Positions 46,137 through 55,507 of a stretch of 64,000 bases of DNA are shown here, in pieces. The translations under genes were made by a program, and so were the position numbers. The stretch is from Domibacillus antri (GTDB lineage Bacteria > Bacillota > Bacilli > Bacillales > Domibacillaceae), in NCBI RefSeq assembly GCF_001936625.1, contig NZ_MSDU01000006.1, forward strand, positions 36,682 through 100,681, given 5' to 3'. Under the pieces are notes generated by a model. It searched no databases. It saw only the letters and a program-made list of their open reading frames with translations, and was not told the DNA's origin. The first letter of the stretch is position 1; each line of letters opens with the position of its first letter.

Positions 46137-47503
46137 CGTTGTTCCTCCGCCAGTTCCATCGCTTTTAACGTGGCCGCTGCTTTTTTGAGCGACTCTTTAT
46201 ATTCATATTCCGGCTTTGAATCGATCACAATACCGGCTCCTGCCTGCACGTAACCATAGCCATTTGCCGCAAGCATCGTCCGGATGACAATGTTCAGCTC
46301 CATATCTCCGTTGTAGCCGATCCAGCCGATTGAACCGGTATAAATACCGCGCCGCACCGGTTCAAGCTCTTCAATGATTTCCATCGTTCTCACCTTTGGC
46401 GCACCAGTAATCGTGCCGCCTGGGAATACCGCATCAATCACATCGGCGTTCGTTTTGCCATCCGCGAGCTCGCCGCGCACGTTTGAGACGATATGCATCA
46501 CATGCGAGTATTTTTCAATCACCATAAATTCGTTTACTTCAACAGAACCGTAACGCGAAACGCGCCCGAGATCGTTTCTTTCCAAATCCACGAGCATGAC
46601 ATGTTCGGCACGCTCTTTCTCATTATGAATGAGTTCCGACGCCAAGCGTTCGTCTTCCGCATCATCTTTTCCGCGTGAGCGCGTACCCGCGATCGGGCGT
46701 GTCGATAATTCTTTGCCGTCTTTTTTCACAAGCAATTCCGGTGAGCCGGAGACAATTTGAAAATCAGGCGTTTGAATGTAGGCCATATACGGTGACGGAT
46801 TCAATTCACGAAGCTTCGCATAAACAGCGATCGGCGGCACGTCAAGCACTTTTGAGCGGCGCACCGATAAATTCACTTGAAATACGTCTCCTGCCGCGAT
46901 GTATTCACGCACCCGTTCAACAGCCGTTTTAAACTGCTCTTCCGGAAACGAAACGTCCGTCTTATTGCTGACTGAACCTGATGGCCAAGCTTCCTGCTCT
47001 GCCAAATGAAGCCACTTCTCAAAAAATTCATCGAGTCCATCTTCATTTTCTCCGATTTTCATCACATACAATTCGTTTGTTGCATGATCAAACGCCGCCC
47101 ATTCATCAAACAATAAAAACTGCACATCGGGAAGGTCAATATCTTTTTTCGCCGTTTCAGGAAGAAGTTCAATGAACCGGACGTAATCGTAGCTGATCCA
47201 GCCGATTGCGCCGCCCTGAAAGTCCGGCAGATCGTCCTGTTGCGGCATCTTTCGCTCATTCAAAAGCTGGACAAGCTGATGAAGCGGGTTCCCTTTGAGA
47301 AGCAGCTCTTGTCCTTTTTCCTGCAAAAGAAGCCCGTCCGGTGTTGAAACCGCAATCGCAGATGGATGGATGCCGGCAAAGCTGTAACGGCCGCCTCGTC
47401 CGCTTTCAAGCAGCGCGTGATGCGTTTCATTTTTGGTGAGAACTGTATATTGGGTGAAAAATTGATCTTTATCGTAACTTGTTTTTCGGTAAAAAATGTT
47501 CAC
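46133..47503 (-). CDS. pabB: Aminodeoxychorismate synthase component I
   Basis: A 456-aa chorismate-utilising enzyme. N-terminal Anth_synt_I_N region (about 10-150) and the chorismate-binding domain (about 195-450) with [35 protein letters not shown] and QAGAGIV. The PIAGT Ala matches PabB-like rather than TrpE-like enzymes, as does operon context with pabC. I chose GTG 47503, with AAAGGTGG 6 bases upstream; ATG 47539 has no site. Confidence 0.92.
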   Translation of the reverse strand: MNIFYRKTSYDKDQFFTQYTVLTKNETHHALLESGRGGRYSFAGIHPSAIAVSTPDGLLLQEKGQELLLKGNPLHQLVQLLNERKMPQQDDLPDFQGGAIGWISYDYVRFIELLPETAKKDIDLPDVQFLLFDEWAAFDHATNELYVMKIGENEDGLDEFFEKWLHLAEQEAWPSGSVSNKTDVSFPEEQFKTAVERVREYIAAGDVFQVNLSVRRSKVLDVPPIAVYAKLRELNPSPYMAYIQTPDFQIVSGSPELLVKKDGKELSTRPIAGTRSRGKDDAEDERLASELIHNEKERAEHVMLVDLERNDLGRVSRYGSVEVNEFMVIEKYSHVMHIVSNVRGELADGKTNADVIDAVFPGGTITGAPKVRTMEIIEELEPVRRGIYTGSIGWIGYNGDMELNIVIRTMLAANGYGYVQAGAGIVIDSKPEYEYKESLKKAAATLKAMELAEEQR

Positions 47504-47566
47504 GTGATGCCACCTTTCGATCATTGTTGCTTTTATCATAATACGGCGCCACGTGTTTGAAAATGG

Positions 47567-48082
47567 TTATTTCACGGCAATAAACCGGTTAACCGTTACG
47601 GGAAATTTTGACGATACCAGTTCAGTCCAGCCATTTAATACAGCCTCCTGCGCTGTCTCTGCGGTTAATTGTTGAAATAAAATGATTGAAAATCCTGCTG
47701 ATTTTAGCCGTTCCCAATAGCCGGTCAATGTTTCAGCATATGGATAATCCGATGCGGATGGGAGGGAACTGGATTCCGCAAAGTCAACGATGAACCGTCC
47801 TCCAGTTTTCAACGCACTGTAGGCTTTTGCCGTCCACTGCGCCCCTTCTGCATATTGATGAATGGAAAGCGGCGCTGCTGCCGTATCAAAATTTTTTTCT
47901 TTCACCTGAATAAATGTGACTGCCGGCAGGACATGCGCACCGGCATCAGAGCACCGCGCAGTTAACGTGGCAGAGCCGCCGATGACCATGATCCGCTCTC
48001 CTGGCTGTGGTTGAATGGTGTTGTATAAATTGCCTGATGTAATTTTCAATTCTTTTTCCTGTTGTGATTCTGCGACTGCCAT
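47567..48082 (-). CDS. Methyltransferase-like protein under SAM riboswitch control
   Basis: A 171-aa protein with a class I methyltransferase-like outline. A motif-I-type strand and loop lies at about 28-45 (GERIMVIGGSATLTARCS), and a motif-IV/V-like region at about 85-112 (AYSALKTGGRFIVDFAES). It is shorter than typical family members and lacks an obvious acidic residue at the end of strand 2. ATG 48082 follows AAAGGAGG. A SAM-I riboswitch and terminator lie directly upstream, so expression responds to SAM. pabB follows 63 bp downstream with no terminator between. Substrate unknown. Confidence 0.78.
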   Translation of the reverse strand: MAVAESQQEKELKITSGNLYNTIQPQPGERIMVIGGSATLTARCSDAGAHVLPAVTFIQVKEKNFDTAAAPLSIHQYAEGAQWTAKAYSALKTGGRFIVDFAESSSLPSASDYPYAETLTGYWERLKSAGFSIILFQQLTAETAQEAVLNGWTELVSSKFPVTVNRFIAVK

Positions 48083-48103
48083 GGCGAGCCCTCCTTTTAA
48101 AAT

Positions 48104-48142
48104 TAAAAATCCCTCTTCCTGAGAATATGGAAGAGGGATTCG
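48104..48142 (-). terminator. Riboswitch-controlled terminator
   Basis: Minus-strand stem AATCCCTCTTCC/GGAAGAGGGATT with a 7-base loop and following T-run lies between the SAM aptamer and the 48082 start. Confidence 0.9.
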
Positions 48143-48151
48143 TGTCTTTTA

Positions 48152-48254
48152 TCCTCTTATCTCTCAGCCGAAACTGCAAGAATTAGCACCGTGCCTGAAT
48201 TAGGTCGGTTGCCGGGTATCATCGGGCTTGTCCCTCCACCTGCTCTTGATAAGA
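48152..48254 (-). ncRNA. SAM-I riboswitch (S-box), second copy
   Basis: On the minus strand the aptamer has CTTATCAAGAGCAGGTGGAG, then CAAGCCC, CCCGGCAACC, CGGTGCTAATTC and a closing CTGAGAGATAAGAGG, the canonical S-box order. It is followed by an intrinsic terminator and the methyltransferase-like gene. Confidence 0.95.
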
Positions 48255-48286
48255 TGTATGAAATTGTCCGTTTATCGTTAAAAAGG

Positions 48287-48315
48287 ATTATGGCACGTTT
48301 CATTTTCTGTGTCAA
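48287..48315 (-). promoter_or_regulatory. SigA promoter of the second SAM riboswitch
   Basis: TTGACA (48315-48310) and CATAAT (48292-48287) on the minus strand, with a 17-bp spacer, about 33 bp before the aptamer. Confidence 0.8.
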
Positions 48316-48354
48316 CCATGATACAATTTTTGAAAAAGAATCGGAGGATAAAAA

Positions 48355-49131
48355 ATGAAAATAGCATGTTTACAGATGGACATCGCGTTTGGCGATCCGA
48401 AGTCGAACTATGGACGCGCCGAGTCTCTCTTGAAAGAAGCACATGAAGCAGGCATTGAACTGGCCGTATTGCCTGAACTGTGGACAACCGGCTACGATTT
48501 AACCCGATTAGACGAAATAGCTGATGCAGACGCGGCTCAGGCAAAAGCATTTTTGTCCTATGCAGCGAAAAAATACGGTATGCATATTATCGGGGGCTCG
48601 GTCGCCAACGATACTGGCAGCGGTGTGAAAAACACGATGATTATTGTGAATAAACAAGGTGACGTTGTGCACGAGTACAGTAAAGTGCATCTGTTCCGCC
48701 TAATGAACGAGGAAAAATTTTTAGCTGCCGGTGACGCAGATGGATTATTTGAACTGAACGGGGAGAAAATGGCCGGCTTTATTTGTTATGACATCCGGTT
48801 CCCGGAATGGTTCCGCAAGCAAGTATTGAACGGAGCGCGCGTCCTGTTTGTGCCGGCAGAGTGGCCCCTCGCCCGTGTCGATCACTGGCGGACGTTACTG
48901 ACTGCGCGCGCAATTGAAAACCAGGCTTATGTGATCGCGTGCAACCGGTCCGGCTCCGATCCGGCCAACAAATTTGCCGGTCACTCGATGATCATCGGTC
49001 CGTGGGGAGAAATTTTGGCTGAAGCCGGCGAAGAGGAAGAATTGCTTGTTGGAGAGATTGACTTTGACGCCATTGACGAGATCCGAAAACGCATCCCGGT
49101 ATTTGAAGATCGGCTCGAACAATTTTATTAA
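48355..49131 (+). CDS. mtnU: Nitrilase-family amidohydrolase MtnU
   Basis: A 258-aa carbon-nitrogen hydrolase with the catalytic triad Glu41 (LPELW), Lys110 (YSKVHLF) and Cys144 (FICYDIRFPEW). It resembles B. subtilis MtnU (YkrU), linked to methionine salvage, where omega-amidase-type hydrolysis of 2-oxo acid amides is the proposed role. ATG 48355 follows CGGAGG. It is divergent from the SAM-riboswitch gene; other mtn genes are not in the window. Other nitrilase substrates cannot be excluded. Confidence 0.85.
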   Translation: MKIACLQMDIAFGDPKSNYGRAESLLKEAHEAGIELAVLPELWTTGYDLTRLDEIADADAAQAKAFLSYAAKKYGMHIIGGSVANDTGSGVKNTMIIVNKQGDVVHEYSKVHLFRLMNEEKFLAAGDADGLFELNGEKMAGFICYDIRFPEWFRKQVLNGARVLFVPAEWPLARVDHWRTLLTARAIENQAYVIACNRSGSDPANKFAGHSMIIGPWGEILAEAGEEEELLVGEIDFDAIDEIRKRIPVFEDRLEQFY

Positions 49132-49228
49132 TGACGAATAAACTGATGATGACGAGGGAAGGAGCCGTCTCAGAGATACATCAAGTCAACTCCTACTGAT
49201 TTCTGTACAACGCCGATCTTTATTCATC

Positions 49229-49266
49229 AAAAAAACCCGTCCATCAGCTATGGACAGGTTTTTTTG
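49229..49266. terminator. Bidirectional terminator between mtnU and metA
   Basis: Arms AAACC-GTCCAT and ATGGAC-GGTTT enclose a short loop, with A-rich and T-rich flanks suited to both strands. Confidence 0.85.
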
Positions 49267-49276
49267 CCTTACTCTT

Positions 49277-50185
49277 TCATTTCCACTCGTAAGGAGTCTC
49301 CTGGTAGACGTAATAGTTCAGCCAGTTGGAGTAGAGAAGATGAGCGTGTGACCGCCATTTGTTTGGCGGGCTTTTAGACGGGTCGTCATGAGGAAAATAG
49401 TTTTCCGGCATGTCGATCTCCACTCCTTTTGCAATGTCGCGCTCATATTCTTCTGCAAGCGTTGTCGCGTCGTATTCAAGATGGCCTGTGATCATAATGT
49501 TCCGTGCATCTTTTGACATCATGAGAAGCGGACCTGCATCCGGTGACGATGCGAGCAGGATCAAGTCATCGTGAGCTTCAATTGCTTCCTGGCTCACGTC
49601 CGTGTACCGTGATACAGGTGAGAAAAATTCATCATCAAAGCCGCGCAGCAGCTTCACTGTCGGATCGGTAATTGTGTGCTTAAACACACCTGAACATTTT
49701 TTAGGCAGTTCAAATTTGCCGATGCCGTAGTGATGATAAAGGGCCGCCTGTGCTCCCCAGCAAATATGCAGTGTTGAGGTCACGTGTGTTTTTGCCCAGT
49801 TCATGATCTCCTGCAATTCCGCCCAATAATTGACGTCTTCAAACTCCATCAGTTCAATCGGCGCGCCGGTGATGATCAGCCCATCGTAACGGCGGCTTTT
49901 CGCTTCTTCAAGCGTTATATAAAATTGCTCAAGATGGGATTTGCTTACATTTTTAGACTCATATGTCGCTGTATATAAAAACGAAACATTCACTTGCAGC
50001 GGCGTGTTACCGAGCAGGCGCAATAAATGCGCTTCCGTTTTTTCTTTTTCCGGCATTAAGTTCAAAATAAGAATATTGAGCGGGCGGATATCCTGCATCC
50101 GGGCACGATCCGCGTCCATAACGAAAATATTCTCTTTCTCCAGAACTTCACGTGCCGGCATTTGATGCGGTATATTAATCGGCAT
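49277..50185 (-). CDS. metA: Homoserine O-acyltransferase (predicted acetyltransferase)
   Basis: The 302-aa enzyme activates homoserine for methionine synthesis. Catalytic residues are visible: Cys142 (HICWGAQ), His235 and Glu237 (GHLEYD). Position 111 is Glu (APIELMEFE), the residue associated with acetyl-CoA rather than succinyl-CoA use in MetA enzymes. ATG 50185 follows AGGGGGG; the in-frame start at 50215 lacks a site. No SAM riboswitch is seen upstream. It stands alone. Confidence 0.94.
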   Translation of the reverse strand: MPINIPHQMPAREVLEKENIFVMDADRARMQDIRPLNILILNLMPEKEKTEAHLLRLLGNTPLQVNVSFLYTATYESKNVSKSHLEQFYITLEEAKSRRYDGLIITGAPIELMEFEDVNYWAELQEIMNWAKTHVTSTLHICWGAQAALYHHYGIGKFELPKKCSGVFKHTITDPTVKLLRGFDDEFFSPVSRYTDVSQEAIEAHDDLILLASSPDAGPLLMMSKDARNIMITGHLEYDATTLAEEYERDIAKGVEIDMPENYFPHDDPSKSPPNKWRSHAHLLYSNWLNYYVYQETPYEWK

Positions 50186-50277
50186 TTTCTGTACCCCCCT
50201 GATTTGAATTTTCAATTAATTATTATAGGCATTTTTTCTATGAAAATACAACCATTCCGTTTTATTATTTTACGATA

Positions 50278-50318
50278 ATGAAAAAACCGCTTCTTTACTT
50301 GAAAGAAACGGCTTTTCC
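50278..50318 (-). terminator. Terminator of the decayed topB copy
   Basis: Minus-strand stem AAGCCGTTTC/GAAGCGGTTT with an 11-base loop is followed by TTT. It is probably the original topB terminator. Confidence 0.75.
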
Positions 50319-50328
50319 TCTTACAATT

Positions 50329-50640
50329 TTAAATTTTCAACGCATCGGCAAGCGTCGTATTAATCGGTTCATCGTTATTTTGTTTTTTCAAATATTGATT
50401 TACATCCCGTTTATTGGCGGCGTCTTTTCCGCTCTTCTGCTTCCGCTTTTCAAACGCGGACAGCTTTTCACGATGTCCGCACTTGCAAACAAACGGCCCT
50501 CTCCTTTTCCGCGCATTTCCATTTTTCATGACAGCTCGGGCAGCGGGCAAGCTGTTTCCGGCAGCCGCATTAACGGTCTTAAAAAAACATTTGTCTGCTC
50601 TTTTCCGCTTCGGCAGCTGGCTGTTCATATTCATACGGCG
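50329..50640 (-). pseudogene. topB: Decayed 3' end of a DNA topoisomerase III gene
   Basis: The reading FVCKCGHREKLSAFEKRK and then NKRDVNQYLKKQNN, ending DEPINTTLADALKI, matches the C-terminus of the intact TopB at 55508-57697 (CKCGYREKLSSFNERRK; KRTVQKYLKQQNK; EEPLNNALAEALKG). Upstream the zinc-ribbon part is recognisable only after two stops and at least one frameshift (CRKQLARCPSC). The rest of topB is missing. Its codons are GC-richer than those of the intact gene. Confidence 0.85.
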
Positions 50641-50704
50641 GCATAAGCACGGCTAAAACCCAATCCTTGTAAAATCCAAATCAGTATATCCATTTTCATT
50701 CCTC

Positions 50705-51349
50705 CTATTTATTAAATACAATCGGCATTTTAACAATCCATTCGTCTTTACTTGCAGCATCTAACATACATTTTGCGGCATTTAAACGTGAAACACCCAT
50801 TTTTCCTTTTGCATCACCAAGTGTAATTGCATACCCTTGTCCATCTGTTTTCACATTTGGGTTAATAATGCGTACAACGGTCCAATCAAGCGACGATTTT
50901 TTAATCAGCTCCTCAATGGCTTTCATTTCAGCGTAGCCGGTTGGATATAACACTTTGGCCATCTTACTCGGCAGCGTTGTAACGAGCTGTTTCACATCTT
51001 CTTTTGCACCAATTGTTGGTGTTGCGAGTGTAATGAAACGCTTACGTCCCGTTTGCTCCATCGCTGTCATTATGGCTTTATGTGCTTCTGCAATCGGTAA
51101 ACCCGTTACCTGTCGCTTCATCGACAATGCAGGTCCTAATGCACTCATGACAACATCACTCTCTTGGATAGCTTTTTTTAATTGATTTACATTAGTTAAT
51201 GAGCCAACAATAATGTTTAAATTCTCATGTGACATTCTTAATGTGTTTTGTCTTCGTACATAAGCCGTTACATCGTGTCCGGCCGTCAATGCTAACGTAA
51301 CGAGATGTTGACCGATAGCGCCATTCGCACCAAAAATAGTTAATTTCAT
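50705..51349 (-). CDS. NAD(P)-binding protein, NmrA/SDR-like
   Basis: The 214-aa Rossmann-fold protein begins MKLTIFGANGAIGQHLV, the dinucleotide-binding GxxGxxG. The NAD(P)H-binding family has atypical SDR enzymes and redox sensors; the YxxxK-like YAEMKAIEE segment near residue 140 fits. ATG 51349 follows TTGGAGG. It is divergent from two TetR-family genes across a 148-bp region with repeats, so it is probably one of their targets. Substrate unknown. Confidence 0.85.
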   Translation of the reverse strand: MKLTIFGANGAIGQHLVTLALTAGHDVTAYVRRQNTLRMSHENLNIIVGSLTNVNQLKKAIQESDVVMSALGPALSMKRQVTGLPIAEAHKAIMTAMEQTGRKRFITLATPTIGAKEDVKQLVTTLPSKMAKVLYPTGYAEMKAIEELIKKSSLDWTVVRIINPNVKTDGQGYAITLGDAKGKMGVSRLNAAKCMLDAASKDEWIVKMPIVFNK

Positions 51350-51373
51350 TTTTTATTCCCTCCAACAATCCTT

Positions 51374-51462
51374 GTTTATCCGACACTTATTGTATAGTTA
51401 ATGTACAATGCAAAGAAAATAAGCACAACCAACAAAAAATTCGAAATATCGTTTATCCGACA
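51374..51462. promoter_or_regulatory. Repeated 12-bp sites in the divergent TetR region
   Basis: GTTTATCCGACA occurs at 51374-51385 and again, identically and in the same orientation, at 51451-51462. Between them is a partial palindrome TTGTA-N9-TACAA (about 51390-51408). These are candidate operators for the adjacent TetR-family regulator. Confidence 0.5.
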
Positions 51463-51497
51463 TATCGCAAAAAGTGTTAAAAAAATAGGAGGCTGTC

Positions 51498-52076
51498 ATG
51501 GAAAAAACAATCGATCCACGTGTTATTCGAACAAGAAAACTCATTATGGATGCGTTTATTGATTTATCTACAAAAAAGGAATTTAAAGAAATCACGATTA
51601 AAGATATTACACAAGCTGCAACCGTCAATCGTGCTACGTTTTATTATCATTTCGAGGATAAATACGATTTACTTAAAAAAGTGCTAAGCGAAGACGTCAT
51701 GTGTAAAGTCATCAGTGAAGTGAGTATGCATGAAATGTTAAATGAAGAAACAGTTCAGTCGATTTTCAAATCGCTTATTCAGTTCCAATCCGCAATCGCG
51801 AATCAGTGCCGACGTAGTTATGAAGCGTTTATGCCAACAATTGAAACGATTTTAAAACAAGAATTGCAGAATATTTTTACAGAATGGCTGATAAAGCAGT
51901 GGTCAGAACATGCAGTGGAAGAACTGCGTGTCGGAGCCATTATGATGAGCTGGGCATTATACGGAGCTGCGATGCATTATTTGCAGACCAATGATATGTC
52001 ACAAGAAGACTATATTCAAAAAATGATGCCGTTTATTTCAAATGGCTTGAAATTTAGGCAGGAATGGATGAAATGA
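51498..52076 (+). CDS. TetR/AcrR-family regulator
   Basis: A 192-aa regulator with an N-terminal HTH (about 10-60, TIKDITQAATVNRATFYYHF) and a C-terminal TetR_C-type ligand domain. ATG 51498 follows TAGGAGG. It is divergent from the NmrA-like gene and overlaps the next TetR gene by 4 bp (ATGA). It probably controls its own transcript and the neighbouring export genes; the ligand is unknown. Confidence 0.9.
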   Translation: MEKTIDPRVIRTRKLIMDAFIDLSTKKEFKEITIKDITQAATVNRATFYYHFEDKYDLLKKVLSEDVMCKVISEVSMHEMLNEETVQSIFKSLIQFQSAIANQCRRSYEAFMPTIETILKQELQNIFTEWLIKQWSEHAVEELRVGAIMMSWALYGAAMHYLQTNDMSQEDYIQKMMPFISNGLKFRQEWMK

Positions 52077-52612
52077 GCAATCATACAAAACAGCGTACGA
52101 CACAATTTATTATGAAAGCTTTATTGGATTTGCTTGCTGAGAAACCATTTTCTGCGATTACAGTGAATGATATTTGTGATAAATCGATGATTCATCGGAG
52201 TACGTTTTATCGATACTATGATGATAAGTATGACCTGTTTAATCAAGTCATTTCCATCATCGGCCATACACTTTATGAACGTGCACTGAGCCGTCAGACG
52301 AATCGCACCTTATTTGAGGAGCTGATTGAATATGTCGATGAAAATCGTGCTCTCTTTTTGAACGTCACGGTTAATAATGAAAACGCCGATCTTTATAATG
52401 AACTCATAAAAATGAGCAGTCAGATTTTATTTGAAAATGCCCAAACGATGGACGATGCCCTTTCAAGAAAAATTCATCAATCGCCTTACCCCAAAATCCT
52501 ATGTGATTTTTACAGCAGCGGCCTAATTGAAGTGTTAAAACAATGGATTAACAAAAACTATGATTATTCAAAAGAAAAATTAGTCGAAATTTTGAACGAA
52601 TTGCTTTCTTAA
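52073..52612 (+). CDS. Second TetR-family regulator
   Basis: A 179-aa protein with HTH at about 12-58 (TVNDICDKSMIHRSTFYRYY), clearly related to but distinct from the preceding regulator. ATG 52073 overlaps the upstream stop as ATGA and is preceded by AGGA; ATG 52064 is a possible alternative. The RND/MMPL exporter starts 113 bp downstream on the same strand and is the natural target. Confidence 0.88.
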   Translation: MSNHTKQRTTQFIMKALLDLLAEKPFSAITVNDICDKSMIHRSTFYRYYDDKYDLFNQVISIIGHTLYERALSRQTNRTLFEELIEYVDENRALFLNVTVNNENADLYNELIKMSSQILFENAQTMDDALSRKIHQSPYPKILCDFYSSGLIEVLKQWINKNYDYSKEKLVEILNELLS

Positions 52613-52725
52613 TAGAACACTTTGGAATATCTGTCTCATTTTGAAACAAGCGAATGATTTTGATTGTTTTCTCCCCTCCTTTTCCTTGCTATATTAAGTT
52701 TTGCGAAAAGGAGGCAGCATAGAGA

Positions 52726-55308
52726 ATGAACAAAATTTTTACAAAAATTGGCGATTTTATCGTGAAAAATTCAAAACTTAATATTATTGCAATAGTAATC
52801 ATGACCCTCATTTTAGGCTTTGGTGTCACGAAACTTGAAATGAAAATGGGCAATGATGTATTCGTAAGCAGCGAATCAGATGTTTTCAAAGATACTGCAA
52901 CGTATCAAGAAAACTTTGGCGGAGATGGTATTTACCTGTTACTCGGCGGGGATCAGGATGAACTCATCTCCCAAGAAACAGCAAAAGAAATTATCCGTTT
53001 TACGGAAGAAGCTGTCAAAATCAAAGACATTACAGGGACAACAAACTTTGTTGGCTTGATGAATGAAATGTTATCAAGTGAAAATCCCTCTATGTCAATG
53101 GGTGGCGATGATAACAAAGCGTTAGAAGAAGCTTTAATGAATGAAATTAACGATGAAGCAATGACAGCCATTGAACAGTCTATGACAGACAGTTTAACGG
53201 ATGTGCAGCTGCAACAAATCCAAACCTTCACGCAAGAGCAGCTAACAAATGAGCAGTTGCAGCAATTCGGAACAAAAATGGCTGAACTTGGTGCAACGGC
53301 AACAGCTGACGACCAAGCTGCTATTATGCAAGAGCTTTTAACAGAAGAACAAAATAATGCAATCACAGAGTACACAGAGAGCATCTTAACAGCAGAACAA
53401 ACAGATGCGCTGCAAAAACAAGTGCTGCAAGCTCTGCCAGCAGTAGAAGACATGAGCACGGAAACATTGCAGCAAATTGTCTTCTCAGATAACGGCAATG
53501 TCCCAGCTCAACTTGAGCAGTTAATTCCTGCAAACGGCGAGCACGTACTCATCATGTTAAATACATCAAATGATACGGAGATGGCGACATATGTACGTAT
53601 TAATGAAGAACTAAATGAATTAATTGAAGATAGCCATTTTGCCGATAGTATTACAATCCAAGCTGGTGGTGTTCCTGTTGTACAAGGTGACGTGCAAGGT
53701 GAAGTGATGACTACAATGGCGATCATGTTATCGCTTGCTGTCGTATTAATGATTGTTGTACTATTCCTCGTCTTCCCTGTACGCCGGCGCATTATTTCAC
53801 TTGGCTTTGTACTTATTGGCCTTGTCTGGACATTCGGTTTTATGGGCTGGGCAGGTATACCGATTACACTGGCAACAATGGCTACACTGCCAATTATTAT
53901 TGGACTTGGAACAGACTTTGGTGTTCAATTCCACAACCGTTATGAAGAAGAGTTTAGAAATAGCAAGTATAACGCTGCACTCGCAACCAAAAATGCGGTA
54001 CGACATATTGGTCCTGGTGTCGGGATTGCTGTATTTATTATGGCACTCAGCTTCTTAACAATGTTCTTATCAAAAGCACCAATGATGCAGCAATTTGGTC
54101 TGACGCTGGCCATCGGCGTTATATTTTGCTACGTTGTTGAGCTTGTGTTAATGTTCTCTGCCTTTAACTTACTTGACCAGCGTAAAAAAGCAGTAAAAAT
54201 CAAGGCAAATGAAGATACATGGTTAACTCGTTTCTTAGGCGGATATGCTGAAGTTGTTGGTAAGTTTGCATTACCCATTTTATCTGCAGCCATCATCTTA
54301 TCTGCCATTGGATTCTCAGTTGAACACACGATTCCAACTGAAACAAACTTAATGAAAATGATTCCTCAGGATATGGAATCTCTTGAAAACACAAATTACT
54401 TGCAAGAAGTAGCTGGTTCTACAACGTTCATTACGTATTTAGTAGAAGCTGAGGATGTAACAGATCCAGCCGTTATAAAATGGATGCAGGATTTTAGTGA
54501 AAAAATGGATGAAAAATACGAAGATATTGAAGGAACAACCACTCTTTCTTCTTTATTAGTTCAGTTAAATGGTTCAGTACCGGCTGATGAAGCAGTATTA
54601 AAAGCAGATATCGAAAACTTACCTGCTTCAATCATGCAAACAGTCATTAGTGAAAACCACCAGTATGCAACGATTCAGTTCCAAGTAAATCCTGAGCTTT
54701 CCTCAGCAGATCAACTGGACTTAATGAATGAAATCACAGACCAAATTGATGCAGATAAAGGAATTGATGTAAGTCCTGCAGGTGCACAGGTTATGATGTT
54801 ATTTGGTATTGATAATATTGGTGCTAACAGCAAATTAATGATTGTCGTTGGACTTGCCATTATTTTCATCGGTCTGTTCTTAGTCTATCGTCGTGTAAAA
54901 CATGCCGTTTATCCGCTTGTTCCTATTGTATTAGTCCTTGGATTCTCTCCACTTGCTTTAAAACTGTTAGACATGTCCTTTAACCCTTTAACAACGGCAC
55001 TTAGCTGCTTAGTTCTTGGTATTGGAACAGAGTTTACGATCTTAATTATGGAACGCTTCCGTGAAGAAGAAGCGAAAGGTTTAGAGGCGAAAGAAGCAAT
55101 CAAAGTATCACTTTCTAAAGTTGGACAGGCCATTACAGCTTCTGGTTTAACCGTAGTAGTCGGCTTTTCAACATTAATCTTTGTAAGCTTCCCGATTTTA
55201 CGTGATTTCGGTATTACAACAGTTATCGATACATTACTGTCACTCATTTGTGCTCTAACCATTTTACCGGCACTGATCGTTTTATTCCGTAAACGTCAAA
55301 AAGCTTAA
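52726..55308 (+). CDS. RND superfamily exporter (MMPL/HAE3 type)
   Basis: An 860-aa membrane protein with 12 predicted helices in two repeats (helix 1 at about 18-38; blocks at about 325-480, 520-545 and 700-855). Large extracellular loops follow helices 1 and 7. The GLGTDFGVQFHNRY and GIGTEFTILIMERF segments carry the Asp/Glu pair typical of proton-driven MMPL exporters. The first loop (about 130-265) is an unusual Gln/Thr/Glu-rich helical stretch. ATG 52726 follows AAAGGAGG at 11 bases. Substrate unknown, probably a hydrophobic or amphiphilic compound. Confidence 0.9.
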   Translation: MNKIFTKIGDFIVKNSKLNIIAIVIMTLILGFGVTKLEMKMGNDVFVSSESDVFKDTATYQENFGGDGIYLLLGGDQDELISQETAKEIIRFTEEAVKIKDITGTTNFVGLMNEMLSSENPSMSMGGDDNKALEEALMNEINDEAMTAIEQSMTDSLTDVQLQQIQTFTQEQLTNEQLQQFGTKMAELGATATADDQAAIMQELLTEEQNNAITEYTESILTAEQTDALQKQVLQALPAVEDMSTETLQQIVFSDNGNVPAQLEQLIPANGEHVLIMLNTSNDTEMATYVRINEELNELIEDSHFADSITIQAGGVPVVQGDVQGEVMTTMAIMLSLAVVLMIVVLFLVFPVRRRIISLGFVLIGLVWTFGFMGWAGIPITLATMATLPIIIGLGTDFGVQFHNRYEEEFRNSKYNAALATKNAVRHIGPGVGIAVFIMALSFLTMFLSKAPMMQQFGLTLAIGVIFCYVVELVLMFSAFNLLDQRKKAVKIKANEDTWLTRFLGGYAEVVGKFALPILSAAIILSAIGFSVEHTIPTETNLMKMIPQDMESLENTNYLQEVAGSTTFITYLVEAEDVTDPAVIKWMQDFSEKMDEKYEDIEGTTTLSSLLVQLNGSVPADEAVLKADIENLPASIMQTVISENHQYATIQFQVNPELSSADQLDLMNEITDQIDADKGIDVSPAGAQVMMLFGIDNIGANSKLMIVVGLAIIFIGLFLVYRRVKHAVYPLVPIVLVLGFSPLALKLLDMSFNPLTTALSCLVLGIGTEFTILIMERFREEEAKGLEAKEAIKVSLSKVGQAITASGLTVVVGFSTLIFVSFPILRDFGITTVIDTLLSLICALTILPALIVLFRKRQKA

Positions 55309-55321
55309 TCATTTTTTAGGC

Positions 55322-55344
55322 AGCACCTTATGAGGTGCTTTTTT
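55322..55344 (+). terminator. Intrinsic terminator of the exporter gene
   Basis: Stem AGCACCT/AGGTGCT with TATG loop and six T, 13 bp past the stop codon. Confidence 0.85.
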
Positions 55345-55507
55345 ACGTGGCTTCAAACAAGTAAAAACCCATCTCGATAAAATCCATTTATTTATAAGTA
55401 AATTCTCGAACCCCACCTCACAGAACTACTCTTTAACTCTTAGCAACTGAATATCCTTGTGACCTGTGCTATATTTAAGTTTATGGATATTAGAAAGGGT
55501 GTTATGT

